DNA of 64,000 nt from DATGUN01 sp035301285 (lineage in GTDB: Bacteria; Bacillota; Bacilli; Bacillales; Amphibacillaceae), in the NCBI GenBank assembly GCA_035301285.1, contig DATGUN010000038.1, positions 134,292 through 198,291 on the forward strand, read 5' to 3'. Below, piece after piece: positions 44,970 through 53,888 of the stretch; position 1 is the first letter of the stretch; each line of letters starts with the position of its first letter. Below the pieces are notes generated by a model. The model was not told where the DNA came from. It did no database searches and saw only the letters and a program-made list of their open reading frames with translations. The position numbers and the translations under genes were made by a program.

Positions 44970-45003
44970 AGAATGCACTTACGGAAAGTGGATTCTTTTT
45001 TTA
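44970..45003 (+). terminator. Terminator after the two-component genes
   Basis: AGAATGCACTT/AAGTGGATTCT with a following T run. Confidence 0.75.
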
Positions 45004-45038
45004 TACTGAAAATAGTTAAAACCAATTGAGGTGAAAAT

Positions 45039-45980
45039 ATGAAGGATGTTTTAATAACAGACCGCTTAACCAAAAAATTCAATGATTTTATTGCCGTCGA
45101 TAATATGTCACTCACTGTGAAACAAGGGGAGATATTCGGATTTCTCGGAGCAAACGGTGCGGGTAAAAGTACTGCTATCCATATGGTAACCGGCTTGCTT
45201 CAAAAAACAGATGGCGAAATTACGATTTTTGGGAAAGATCATAAGAAAAATCGCACTGACATTAAAAAAGAAATTGGCTTGGTTCCACAAGAAATTGCTA
45301 TTTATGAGGATTTGACAGCATATGAAAATGTGGAGTTTTTTGCTGGGCTTTATGACCTTCGAGGTGCCAATCTGAAAGAACAGGTTATGGAAGCTCTTGA
45401 ATTTGTCGGCTTGTCAGATAAAAAGAAACAGTACCCCAAAACATTTTCAGGTGGAATGAAGCGACGTCTGAACATTGCTTGTGCCATCGCCCATCGTCCC
45501 AAGTTAATTATTATGGATGAGCCGACGGTAGGAATTGACCCGCAGTCAAGAAATTATATCCTGAAATCAGTCCAGCAGCTGAATGAAAATGGGTGTACCA
45601 TCATTTACACAAGTCATTATATGGAAGAAGTGGAAGCGATTTGCACTCGCATTGCGATTGTCGACAATGGAAAAATCATAGCAGAGGGAACGAAAAAACA
45701 ACTGCAATCACTGATAACCGATTCCAAACGGATTCTCATCGAAGTGAAAGATCCGGAACATGTCGATATTTCGGCCATTGAACATATACGTGGTGTGACA
45801 CATGTGCAACTGAAGGAAACAACATTGGAAATAACGACCGAGTTGGGATCGGATCACCTCAATGATCTTCTTCAATATTTTATGGACCAAGGTATTGATA
45901 TCCGTAGTGTTGATGAAAAGGAACCGAACTTGGAAACTGTATTTTTGACATTGACCGGCCGAAATTTACGGGATGCTTAG
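45039..45980 (+). CDS. ABC transporter ATP-binding protein (LnrL-like)
   Basis: 313 residues. Walker A is GANGAGKST, the signature FSGGMKRRL, Walker B LIIMDEPTVG and the H-loop YTSHYME; a C-terminal extension of about 80 residues is typical of DRA-type drug exporters. LnrL of B. subtilis is of the same length. It would energise the two permeases that follow. ATG at 45039 follows GAGGTG. Linearmycin-type lytic polyketides are the substrate in B. subtilis; the substrate here is inferred. Confidence 0.88.
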   Translation: MKDVLITDRLTKKFNDFIAVDNMSLTVKQGEIFGFLGANGAGKSTAIHMVTGLLQKTDGEITIFGKDHKKNRTDIKKEIGLVPQEIAIYEDLTAYENVEFFAGLYDLRGANLKEQVMEALEFVGLSDKKKQYPKTFSGGMKRRLNIACAIAHRPKLIIMDEPTVGIDPQSRNYILKSVQQLNENGCTIIYTSHYMEEVEAICTRIAIVDNGKIIAEGTKKQLQSLITDSKRILIEVKDPEHVDISAIEHIRGVTHVQLKETTLEITTELGSDHLNDLLQYFMDQGIDIRSVDEKEPNLETVFLTLTGRNLRDA

Positions 45981-45992
45981 GGGGGGAAGATA

Positions 45993-47117
45993 ATGAGACA
46001 GATGATACGTTTGGCAGTGAAAGAAATAAAGCATTCAGCGCGTGATAAGAAGTCCTTTATCATGATGATCCTGTTTCCTCTCGTGTTAATGGGTGTGCTG
46101 GGAACAGCCTTGACCGGTGCATTCAATACAGATTCCTCACCTATTGATGTAAATGTCATTTACGAAACAGAAACGGACGGTACATTGCCAAGTGCTTTTG
46201 AAGATTTTACAGATGATATAGATAATGAAGGAATCCATTTTCAAGCGCTGGATCCGGATAGAGACGCTGAGAAAGAAGTGGATTCCGGCAAAGCTGATGG
46301 CTATGTCTACGTAGGAAATGAAGGGATGGATTTATATTTACAAAATGAAGGTTCTCTTGAAAGCAATGTCTTAAAAAGTGTGTTGGATTCATTCGCGGAT
46401 ACGTATACTGTCGCAAATGAGATTATCCAGACGACACCTGAGAAAGCGGATATCCTGGAATCACCGCCGGGGGATGATTATATCGACGAACGTGCCATCA
46501 ATTCAGACCAGTCGGTTGGTTCGATGGATTATTATGCGATTGTCATCACAACGATGTTTATATTTATCGGTGCCGTTATTGCCAGTGGATTGATAGCGGA
46601 CGAACATGTTCTGAACACTGATATTCGACTGATGGTCGCTCCAATCCGAAAAAGAGACATCCTCATTGGAAAAGTAGGAGGGGTTGTAGGTGTATTAGGA
46701 CTTATCACCCTCATTCTCGTGCTATTCAGCATTTTTGTATATGATGCATACTGGGGAGAACATATCGGATGGGTAGCCGTTGTACTTTTTTCAGAAGTTA
46801 TATTCGCTATATGTTTTGGAATGGGTATTAGCTATACCCTGCAATCAAGTGGAAGAGCCAATATGATTATCATGATTATCGTTCAAGTATCAGCATTTTT
46901 CGGAGGTGCGTTTTTCCCGATTGACGGGGCTGAAGGGATATTGAAATTCATTTCCAGACTATCACCGCTTGAATGGCAAAACCACACACTCTTGACATTG
47001 ATCCATGCAGACGAATTGACGCATGTCTTGCCGACAATATTATTGAATGTCGGTATCGGCGGATTGTTCTTGTTTGTTCCGCTATTTCTGTTCCGGAAAA
47101 GGGAGGGTGTTCTATGA
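45993..47117 (+). CDS. ABC-2 type permease (LnrM-like)
   Basis: 374 residues. One N-terminal helix, a large extracellular domain (about 45-180, very acidic), and five C-terminal helices (about 185-370) give the ABC-2 architecture. The stop codon overlaps the start of the second permease (ATGA), so the two are probably made in equal amounts. 12 bases separate it from the ATPase gene. Confidence 0.87.
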   Translation: MRQMIRLAVKEIKHSARDKKSFIMMILFPLVLMGVLGTALTGAFNTDSSPIDVNVIYETETDGTLPSAFEDFTDDIDNEGIHFQALDPDRDAEKEVDSGKADGYVYVGNEGMDLYLQNEGSLESNVLKSVLDSFADTYTVANEIIQTTPEKADILESPPGDDYIDERAINSDQSVGSMDYYAIVITTMFIFIGAVIASGLIADEHVLNTDIRLMVAPIRKRDILIGKVGGVVGVLGLITLILVLFSIFVYDAYWGEHIGWVAVVLFSEVIFAICFGMGISYTLQSSGRANMIIMIIVQVSAFFGGAFFPIDGAEGILKFISRLSPLEWQNHTLLTLIHADELTHVLPTILLNVGIGGLFLFVPLFLFRKREGVL

Positions 47118-48253
47118 ATGATATGTATTGGTTGATACGTAAAACAGTGCTTACAACGTTCCGGAATAAATGGAATATCTTACTATACGTGTTTGGTCCC
47201 GTTATCGGGATTGTCATTGCATTATTTGCAGCTGGAAACCAAGGCGATGAAACAACCGCAATCGGGGTAGTGGATAACGATGGAGCAATAATGGCTTCAG
47301 AAACGATTGATTTTATAAAGGACCAGGAAAATATGACTTACCATGAACTCACTTCAGATGAGGCGGACGGGCGTTTGGCGGATGGATCGGTCGAAGTGGT
47401 CGTGACACTGGAAAAAGGATATTCGGACAGCATCATGGAAGGACATCCGAACCATATCGAACTCACCTCCATCATGGGAGAAAGCGTGACGTCTACCATA
47501 AGAAATAATTTGTACCCGTTTATCGATCGTCTTGTTATGATGGCAGAAGCAAACGATGGTGATAAAGATGCATTTACGACTATGCTTGATCACTATCAGG
47601 CAAATAGTTTTTCCGTAAATGTTGTCAGTGAAGATACAAGTGGCGGTGAGATCACGATAGCTTCTGTTGGATTTTTACTTCTCGTCATGATGTTCTCGGC
47701 ATGTAATCTATCGGAGATTATTTTGGAAGAAAAAGAAAATCGAACATATTTCCGTTTGCTGTCAACGCCGATTACAGCACGAAAATATATTGCTTCCAAT
47801 CTTGTCGTCAATACTATTATCCTGGGTGTGCAGGTTCTTATAATGCTGTGTGCGTTATCATTTATTTTCGATATTGATATGGGGATGCCATTTTGGCAGG
47901 TGGTCGTCGTTTTGTGGCTATTTTCTTTGGTTGCAGTCGGCGTATCATTGGTTATCGTGGCCTATTCAAATACCAGAAGTGTTGCCAGCGGTTTATCAAA
48001 CCTGGTCATTTTACCGACAATCATGATATCGGGTGGATTCTGGCCAGTGGAAATTATGCCGGATTTCCTTAAAAAAATATCCGAATTCCTACCGCAACGA
48101 TGGACGTTGGATACATTGGAGAGGTTGAATGAAGGATATGGCATGAGTGATCTTTATATAAATTTCAGTATTTTAATCGCTTTTGCTGTTGCATTGTTTT
48201 TGATTGCCATTTATAAAATGAGCCGAAATGATAGCATGCGCACTTTTGTATGA
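47114..48253 (+). CDS. ABC-2 type permease (LnrN-like)
   Basis: 379 residues with the same architecture as the preceding permease: a helix at about 18-38, an acidic extracellular domain (about 45-170), and five or six C-terminal helices. GFWPVEIMPDFLKKISEFLPQRW is the typical ABC-2 loop. The ATG at 47114 is fixed by the ATGA overlap. With its partner it would form a heterodimeric exporter. Confidence 0.87.
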   Translation: MNDMYWLIRKTVLTTFRNKWNILLYVFGPVIGIVIALFAAGNQGDETTAIGVVDNDGAIMASETIDFIKDQENMTYHELTSDEADGRLADGSVEVVVTLEKGYSDSIMEGHPNHIELTSIMGESVTSTIRNNLYPFIDRLVMMAEANDGDKDAFTTMLDHYQANSFSVNVVSEDTSGGEITIASVGFLLLVMMFSACNLSEIILEEKENRTYFRLLSTPITARKYIASNLVVNTIILGVQVLIMLCALSFIFDIDMGMPFWQVVVVLWLFSLVAVGVSLVIVAYSNTRSVASGLSNLVILPTIMISGGFWPVEIMPDFLKKISEFLPQRWTLDTLERLNEGYGMSDLYINFSILIAFAVALFLIAIYKMSRNDSMRTFV

Positions 48254-48301
48254 AATGGCTTCAAAATATGATACTCCGAGCAGCACATGATGCCATTTTG
48301 A

Positions 48302-48338
48302 CGGAAAGTGGACGTATCGTTCACTTTCCGACATTTTT
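48302..48338 (+). terminator. Terminator after the ABC operon
   Basis: CGGAAAGTG/CACTTTCCG stem followed by T residues. Confidence 0.75.
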
Positions 48339-48519
48339 ATGCGTATATTTAAACATATATGTTATGCTGAGTACTATTGGAATACGAAAGGAACGTCAAC
48401 TGGTGATCACTGATAGGGTATAATCTAGTATCATCAAATAGATTGATAGCGGAACAATGGAGGTTTATCTGTTGTTCTTTTTTTGATGCGTGCTGTGAGG
48501 AAATGTGAGATTTAAGTAA

Positions 48520-48608
48520 GGAGAAGGAGGGATTCGAACCCTCGCGACGTTTGACCGCCCTAATGCATTTCGAGTGCATCCCCTTCAACCGGACTTGGGT
48601 ACTTCTCC
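48520..48608 (-). tRNA. tRNA-Ser (anticodon CGA)
   Basis: Minus-strand class II tRNA of 89 nt. Acceptor GGAGAAG/CTTCTCC, anticodon stem ATGCA/TGCAT with loop CTCGAAA (CGA), long variable arm, and TTCGAAT T-loop. No encoded CCA. Confidence 0.9.
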
Positions 48609-48726
48609 GTATAGGTTGGCGTAAATGAGATGGTCAATCATGTACCCAACGGAAAAATATTATATACTATTTTTTGATCCGTGTAAACAATCGATTTTGA
48701 TGTTCGGGATAACCATGATTTTGTGA

Positions 48727-48799
48727 TGCTGGTGAGAGGATTCGAACCTCCGACCTCTTCATTACGAGTGAAGCGCACTGCCAACTGTGCTACACCAGC
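48727..48799 (-). tRNA. tRNA-Thr (anticodon CGT)
   Basis: Minus-strand tRNA. Acceptor GCTGGTG/CACCAGC, D-stem GCAC/GTGC, anticodon stem CTTCA/TGAAG with loop CTCGTAA, and TTCGAAT T-loop. Confidence 0.92.
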
Positions 48800-48916
48800 A
48801 AAAACAAGTACAGTAAAAATAATAATCCTTTTTTCAGGAAATCTCAAGTATTTTTGTTCAACAAGGAATTTTTCTAAACAGCAGAACGCCTTGGATGGCG
48901 TGAAATAAAATCGCGG

Positions 48917-49453
48917 TTATTCAGTTGTTTCTTCATCATCGGATATATAATCATTTGCATAGCTTTCAAGTTGATCCTGAAAAGAGGTCATATCATTGTT
49001 TTCCACTGTCGGCTGTTTAGGAATGATAATACCTTGCAGATCATCAATGTATAAAAAATAATGTGATTCGTCTGTATGCATCTTCCTGAACTCTTTCCAC
49101 AGAAATTGCGTTGTTTCCCCATCAATGACCCTTTTGATTCCTTCTTCAGATAAATGTATTTCACACGGTTTTAAAAGCTTTGAATGATCTTGTTGTTCGA
49201 ATTTACTTTTTAACCGGAAAAAGGCGATTTTTGGATAAAGTGATGGCGCGACCAAAAAGAATGCCACTGCAGTGATAAGACTCATTATAAGACTTACAAG
49301 AGAGACGTTAATCATTATAAAAACAAAAGGTATGATAATAGATATGGTCCACTTGAAATAATTTCGTTTTACTTCATGTGTCCGTGAATGGTTAATGACA
49401 TCTTTTTGCATGGCTAGAAGATCTTGAAGATCCAGTTGGAATTGAGCAGTCAT
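48917..49453 (-). CDS. YcxB-like membrane protein
   Basis: 178 residues with two close membrane helices (about 33-75) and a C-terminal domain with HLSEEGIKRV, LWKEFRKMHTDESHYFLYID and GIIIPKQ. This matches the YcxB-like C-terminal domain (a PH-like fold found in Firmicutes). Function unknown. It is divergent from the MFS gene and lies downstream of the two tRNAs on the same strand. Confidence 0.8.
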   Translation of the reverse strand: MTAQFQLDLQDLLAMQKDVINHSRTHEVKRNYFKWTISIIIPFVFIMINVSLVSLIMSLITAVAFFLVAPSLYPKIAFFRLKSKFEQQDHSKLLKPCEIHLSEEGIKRVIDGETTQFLWKEFRKMHTDESHYFLYIDDLQGIIIPKQPTVENNDMTSFQDQLESYANDYISDDEETTE

Positions 49454-49697
49454 GTTCTTAACAATCCTTTCAAAAATATATCTTCTATCAGTATATCAGA
49501 TGTCGGTCAAAATAGGCACGTAAGTTCTGATGGCGTTTTTGTGAATGTCATCAAGGCGTATCTAGATAAAATATCCATTCATGTATCGTGACGGATTTCA
49601 TCTATTTACAAGCATATATATGTATGATAGTATATCGTTCGTTATACTCATCTATAAACACCATTTGTAATACAGAATAGAGAGGGATGGAAAGACT

Positions 49698-50954
49698 TTG
49701 AACGACTATATATCGACATCTTCAGAACATACAACAAGACAAGGAAAAACGTGGCTCTTATTGCTCGGAATCATTTTAATTGCTGCCAATCTACGTGCTC
49801 CATTAACATCGGTGGGTTCGTTGATTTCATTTATATGTGATGATTTGGGATTGAACAATGGAATGGTAGGGATGATTACAACATTACCATTGCTGGCATT
49901 TGCACTTCTGTCTCCATTTGCCCCAAGAATAGCAAATCGGATTGGTATTGAAAGGACTATTTTCATTTCTTTGCTCCTTTTAACATGTGGGATGATCATA
50001 CGTTCTATACTCGGAACAGCATTCTTATTTGGTGGAACAATCATCATTGGTATGGCCATCGCTTTTGGGAATGTGTTATTGCCGGGGTTTATCAAAATGA
50101 AGTTTCCTTTAAAAGTGGGGGTCATGACGGGGATATATTCTGTTTCGATGACGTTAGTCGGTGCACTGGCATCGGGATTGAGCGTTCCTTTTTTATCGAT
50201 AGACGGTATAGGATGGAAAAGTTCGCTTGTTTTTTGGGGAATTCTTTCAGTCATTGCCTTGCTCGTATGGATTCCGCAGCTTGGTAAACAGGACAATATC
50301 AAATCAACTCAGGCGGAATACAGTCCATCCGGTGAGCGAAAATCCATCTGGAAATCACCATTGGCATGGTCAATCACTGTATTCATGGGCATGCAGTCAT
50401 TAATGTTTTATACGATGGTGGCCTGGTTGCCGGAAATTTTACAAACAAGTGGCTATAGTTCCAGTGCTTCCGGATGGATGTTATTCTTGATGCAGTTTGT
50501 ATTGATTCCGACTACTTTCATTACCCCTGTCATCGCTGAAAGAATGACCAATCAAAAGGCTCTATCGGCTGTCACGGCGGCCTTGTTTTTCTTGGGCACC
50601 ATTGGGTTGCTTTTAGGAGGCGGTCTTCCTATTATTGTGATGTCTGCTATCTTGATTGGCATTGGAGCGGGTAGTGCTTTTAGTCTTTCGATGATGTTTT
50701 TCAGCCTTCGTACAAAAGACGGAAAACAAGCTGCAGAAATGTCGGGCATGGCACAATCATTCGGTTATCTACTGGCTGCAATCGGTCCTACCATGTTCGG
50801 GATGCTCCGGGATATAACAGAAGGGTGGACAGTACCACTGATGACACTGTTGGTTGTTGCTGTGATCATTTTGGTTGCCGGAGTTCGTTCCGGAAAGAAC
50901 AGCGTCATCTCAGATACAACATCATCCAATGCACAATGGGTTGAAGCAGGTTAA
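49698..50954 (+). CDS. MFS transporter of the CynX/NimT (YycB) family
   Basis: 418 residues with about twelve membrane helices. The conserved AANLRAPLTSVGSL at the start is characteristic of CynX/NimT-like permeases (cyanate or nitroimidazole-type substrates). The TTG at 49698 follows GAGGGATGG. No cyanase gene is nearby, so the substrate is undetermined. Confidence 0.88.
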   Translation: MNDYISTSSEHTTRQGKTWLLLLGIILIAANLRAPLTSVGSLISFICDDLGLNNGMVGMITTLPLLAFALLSPFAPRIANRIGIERTIFISLLLLTCGMIIRSILGTAFLFGGTIIIGMAIAFGNVLLPGFIKMKFPLKVGVMTGIYSVSMTLVGALASGLSVPFLSIDGIGWKSSLVFWGILSVIALLVWIPQLGKQDNIKSTQAEYSPSGERKSIWKSPLAWSITVFMGMQSLMFYTMVAWLPEILQTSGYSSSASGWMLFLMQFVLIPTTFITPVIAERMTNQKALSAVTAALFFLGTIGLLLGGGLPIIVMSAILIGIGAGSAFSLSMMFFSLRTKDGKQAAEMSGMAQSFGYLLAAIGPTMFGMLRDITEGWTVPLMTLLVVAVIILVAGVRSGKNSVISDTTSSNAQWVEAG

Positions 50955-51138
50955 TGTTTAAGAGGATGTGTAAAACATCCAACAGGATGACGAAACGTGT
51001 TGATGTGGTTTGTAAGATAGATCATTTTGAACGCTCAGGTGCCAATCCGTCATTTTCACCTTATGATCGGGTTAGATGTATGGAACAATCTCCAAGAATA
51101 TATTATACTGAATTTATAGAAATAAAGGAGGTGATTTC

Positions 51139-51363
51139 ATGGCGGATTGGCTTACGAGTTTACAAACAGACACACCACAGGAAGGTTTTGAACTGGCTAT
51201 CAAACTTGCCCGAAAAGGGGTGGGCTATACACAACCTTCAGCCGAAGTCCGAGATAAGTTACGTCCAGAATATGCAGAGAATGCTGATAGTTTGACGGCA
51301 GCATCCCAAGTTGTCGCCATTCATTACCAAACTGTTGCAGCAGCCAATCATTATTGGAAGTAA
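51139..51363 (+). CDS. Small hypothetical protein
   Basis: 74 residues, soluble, no known domain (ADWLTSLQTDTPQEGFELAIKLARKGVGYTQPSAE). A very strong AAAGGAGGTGA site precedes the ATG at 51139, so the gene is probably real and well translated. The C-terminal half is alanine-rich and helical. Confidence 0.65.
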   Translation: MADWLTSLQTDTPQEGFELAIKLARKGVGYTQPSAEVRDKLRPEYAENADSLTAASQVVAIHYQTVAAANHYWK

Positions 51364-51516
51364 TGCATGATTCTATCCTTTTCCACCTAAAAAAAATACA
51401 CATCCCATATGGAGAAGGGTAATAATGCCAAAACTGAAAAGACTACCCAAGTCTATTCTCTTCAAACACAACCTCAACATATCCAATATCCCATTATCAT
51501 GTCTGGAGTTGTTCAT

Positions 51517-52272
51517 GTGATTCATTTAAGATCAATTACCGCCAAGGAAAAATTAACCGGGGATACCTATCCATTCACACTTCCTGTAATACAGCAATTT
51601 AGCTATTTCCAATTTAGTAAACCGGTGACAATGATCATCGGTGAAAACGGTACAGGAAAATCAACTTTCCTGGAGGCAATTGCGTCTCATGTGGAGAGTA
51701 TTTCCATTAGCGGGGAAAGCATGGACTCTGATCCCTCATTAGAAGCGGCACAAATGCTTGCTCAAAAACTAACATTGTCCTGGACCGTACGCCAGAAAAA
51801 AGGTTTCTTTTTCCGTGCGAGCGATTTTATCCATTTTACCGAACGAACGGCTGAGATAAAACGTGAAACAACGGAAACATTAAAAGAAATTAAAGCAAAA
51901 GATCCTTACAGCTTGGAGGCTTTGCCATATGCCAATACCCTTCATGACTTAAAACACCTGTATGGGGAAGGGCTTGAAGTCCGCTCTCATGGTGAACAAT
52001 TTTTAGATTTATTTCAGGCTCGTTTTCGGCCCGGTGGGTTATATATTTTGGATGAGCCGGAAGCCCCGCTTTCACCATTAAAACAACTTTCCTTAATTAC
52101 AATGATTAATGATATGGTGAAGGACAAGGCGCAGTTTATCATAGCGACCCATTCACCTATTCTCATGGCGATTCCAAATGCCGACCTTTATGTGATTGAA
52201 GATGATAAATTAAAGCAGACAGAATATGAGACCATCGAACACGTGACGTTAACACGTGACGTTAACACGTGA
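51517..52272 (+). CDS. AAA-type ATPase (ABC/SMC-like head domain)
   Basis: A single-domain ATPase of about 250 residues. Walker A is GENGTGKST, an SHGEQ signature occurs near the middle, Walker B is YILDEPEAPL, and the His switch is in IATHSPIL. This resembles small predicted ATPases of the AAA_23/OLD-like group, including some phage-defence components, but no nuclease partner is adjacent. The GTG at 51517 (with GGAG before it) and the ATG at 51499 are both possible starts. The extreme 3' end runs into a 13-bp tandem repeat. Confidence 0.75.
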   Translation: MIHLRSITAKEKLTGDTYPFTLPVIQQFSYFQFSKPVTMIIGENGTGKSTFLEAIASHVESISISGESMDSDPSLEAAQMLAQKLTLSWTVRQKKGFFFRASDFIHFTERTAEIKRETTETLKEIKAKDPYSLEALPYANTLHDLKHLYGEGLEVRSHGEQFLDLFQARFRPGGLYILDEPEAPLSPLKQLSLITMINDMVKDKAQFIIATHSPILMAIPNADLYVIEDDKLKQTEYETIEHVTLTRDVNT

Positions 52273-52273
52273 C
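52238..52273. repeat. 13-bp tandem repeat at the end of the ATPase gene
   Basis: The unit ACACGTGACGTTA occurs about 2.7 times and includes the stop codon region; each copy contains CACGTG and GTTAAC palindromes. Confidence 0.7.
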
Positions 52274-52567
52274 TTTTTGAATAATCCAGCGCGTTATCTT
52301 CGTCATTTGTAGGATATTGAATTTGACCTTTTTCACTTCCTAAAGATAATTCTTTCCCATTCTTAATTTTATAAAGTAACGGAATATATATATAAGGTAG
52401 ATTAGCATGGTTTAAACTGTGCGCTTATACTCCAAAAGTGGGCGTGATTCTGTAGATTTTTTTACGCCATGAGCTCGCATTTAAAAATAAATGTTTATAA
52501 AATACGTCACATATTTGACGAATTATTGACAATATCCTTTTTCTATTATAAAAAAAGTTCTATGTTA
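52274..52567. other. Intergenic region before the TetR gene
   Basis: About 290 bases with no gene I can support. A frame open for about 70 codons on the minus strand has neither a start nor a ribosome binding site. Confidence 0.4.
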
Positions 52568-52625
52568 TTGACAAATGACACGATGTCATTTATAGTGAAG
52601 AATGTAACGTCATGACACATTGTCA
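52568..52625 (+). promoter_or_regulatory. Promoter with two palindromic operators for the TetR gene
   Basis: TTGACA (52568) and TATAGT (52591) are 17 bases apart. The spacer is filled by the perfect palindrome AAATGACA-CGA-TGTCATTT (52573-52591). A second palindrome TGACA-CAT-TGTCA lies at 52613-52625. These fit autoregulation by the TetR protein encoded 28 bases further on. Confidence 0.82.
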
Positions 52626-52653
52626 CATCTTGGCAGAAAGAGGAGGAAAGAGC

Positions 52654-53271
52654 TTGCCAAAAGCTACTTTTTTTAATTTGCCAGAAGAGAAACAGAACCA
52701 TTTAATGGATTGTGCCTTGAAGGAGTTTTCCAGGGTTCCGTTATATGAAGCATCTGTTTCAAACATCGTGAAGGCGGCAAATATACCACGTGGCAGTTTT
52801 TATCAATATTTCAAAGACAAAGAAGATGTTTTTTATTACTTATTGGAAACAAAATCGAGAACACATAATGAGGCTTTCATTGATATATTGAAGAAAAATG
52901 ATGGCGACATATTCGAAGCTTTTCTGGAAACGTTCCAAAATATGGTCCGTGAATTTCAAATTCAGGAGAAGAGGGATTTTTATAAGAATGTTTTCTTGAA
53001 TATGAATTACAAAATGGAAAACACGTTGTCGATGGATATTAGTGAACCTAATTTTGACGCAGAGTTTGAGAAAATCAAAACATTCATCAACATGGATAAG
53101 TTGAACATTACAGATGAATCAGAAATAATTCATATTGTTCAAATCATGATTGCCATAACAATGCAGAATTTGATGTTTTCATTTACAAAACAGTATACAG
53201 AAGAGGTTTCTATGGAACATTATAGGTTTGAATTAAAGTTATTAAAAGCAGGACTCTGTAAAAAACTTTAA
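52654..53271 (+). CDS. TetR-family transcriptional regulator
   Basis: 205 residues. The N-terminal HTH (about 8-55: KQNHLMDCALKEFSRVPLYEASVSNIVKAANIPRGSFYQYFKDKED split over three helices) is followed by an all-helical ligand-binding domain. The TTG at 52654 follows GGAGG by 7 bases. It probably represses itself and the downstream Spx-like and RND pump genes through the palindromes at 52573 and 52613. Confidence 0.88.
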   Translation: MPKATFFNLPEEKQNHLMDCALKEFSRVPLYEASVSNIVKAANIPRGSFYQYFKDKEDVFYYLLETKSRTHNEAFIDILKKNDGDIFEAFLETFQNMVREFQIQEKRDFYKNVFLNMNYKMENTLSMDISEPNFDAEFEKIKTFINMDKLNITDESEIIHIVQIMIAITMQNLMFSFTKQYTEEVSMEHYRFELKLLKAGLCKKL

Positions 53272-53308
53272 GACGATGATTTGAATGGAAAGTTAGGAGT
53301 GTATATAA

Positions 53309-53734
53309 ATGACAACAACAATTTATACAGCATCATCCTGTACATCATCACGGAAGGCAAAGGCGTGGTTAAGCAATCATGATATACCTTATGTTGAACG
53401 GAATATTGATCGGAAACCATTGACGGATCAAGAACTTCAGACGATTCTTCAGAAAACCGAGAATGGGACGGAAGAAATCATATCAACGCGTTCAACCGAT
53501 TTTCGTAACTTAGGGATTGATTTGGAAACATTATCGTTAACAGCATTGATGGAACTTATCCACGAAAAACCGAAACTGCTCAAACGCCCGATTATCATGG
53601 ACGAAAAACGATTGCAAGTCGGTTTTCAGGAAGATGACATCCGGCAATTCTTACCGAGAAAAGATCGAAAGCAGCAGATGATGGAACTGATGCAAGCTGC
53701 GAAATCGAATATACCATCATTTGAGGGACTATGA
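53309..53734 (+). CDS. Spx paralogue with CxxS active site
   Basis: 141 residues, clearly ArsC/Spx family. It retains ENGTEEIIST and LLKRPII, the RNA polymerase alpha-binding regions, but its redox motif reads SCTSSRKA, so only Cys11 is present and the second Cys is Ser14. It cannot form the intramolecular disulfide that activates Spx. It sits between the TetR gene and the RND pump gene and is 37 bases after the former, suggesting co-expression with the pump. Confidence 0.88.
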   Translation: MTTTIYTASSCTSSRKAKAWLSNHDIPYVERNIDRKPLTDQELQTILQKTENGTEEIISTRSTDFRNLGIDLETLSLTALMELIHEKPKLLKRPIIMDEKRLQVGFQEDDIRQFLPRKDRKQQMMELMQAAKSNIPSFEGL

Positions 53735-53888
53735 TTTATCAAGTCCCTTATATTTTTTGACTTTTGCTGGTGTTTGACCTTGAAAACTCCCATTCCGGTT
53801 AATGATCGGTACATAAAACGGTTCGTATAAACCAGCCAAAAGTGAAGGCGTACCATAAAATTTATTTGAAATGTAGGAGTGTTTTTAT

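Noticed and set aside
52195..52420. Possible decayed gene on the minus strand overlapping the ATPase gene end
   Set aside because: About 70 open codons, but no start codon with a ribosome binding site and no recognisable family; chance opening is likely.
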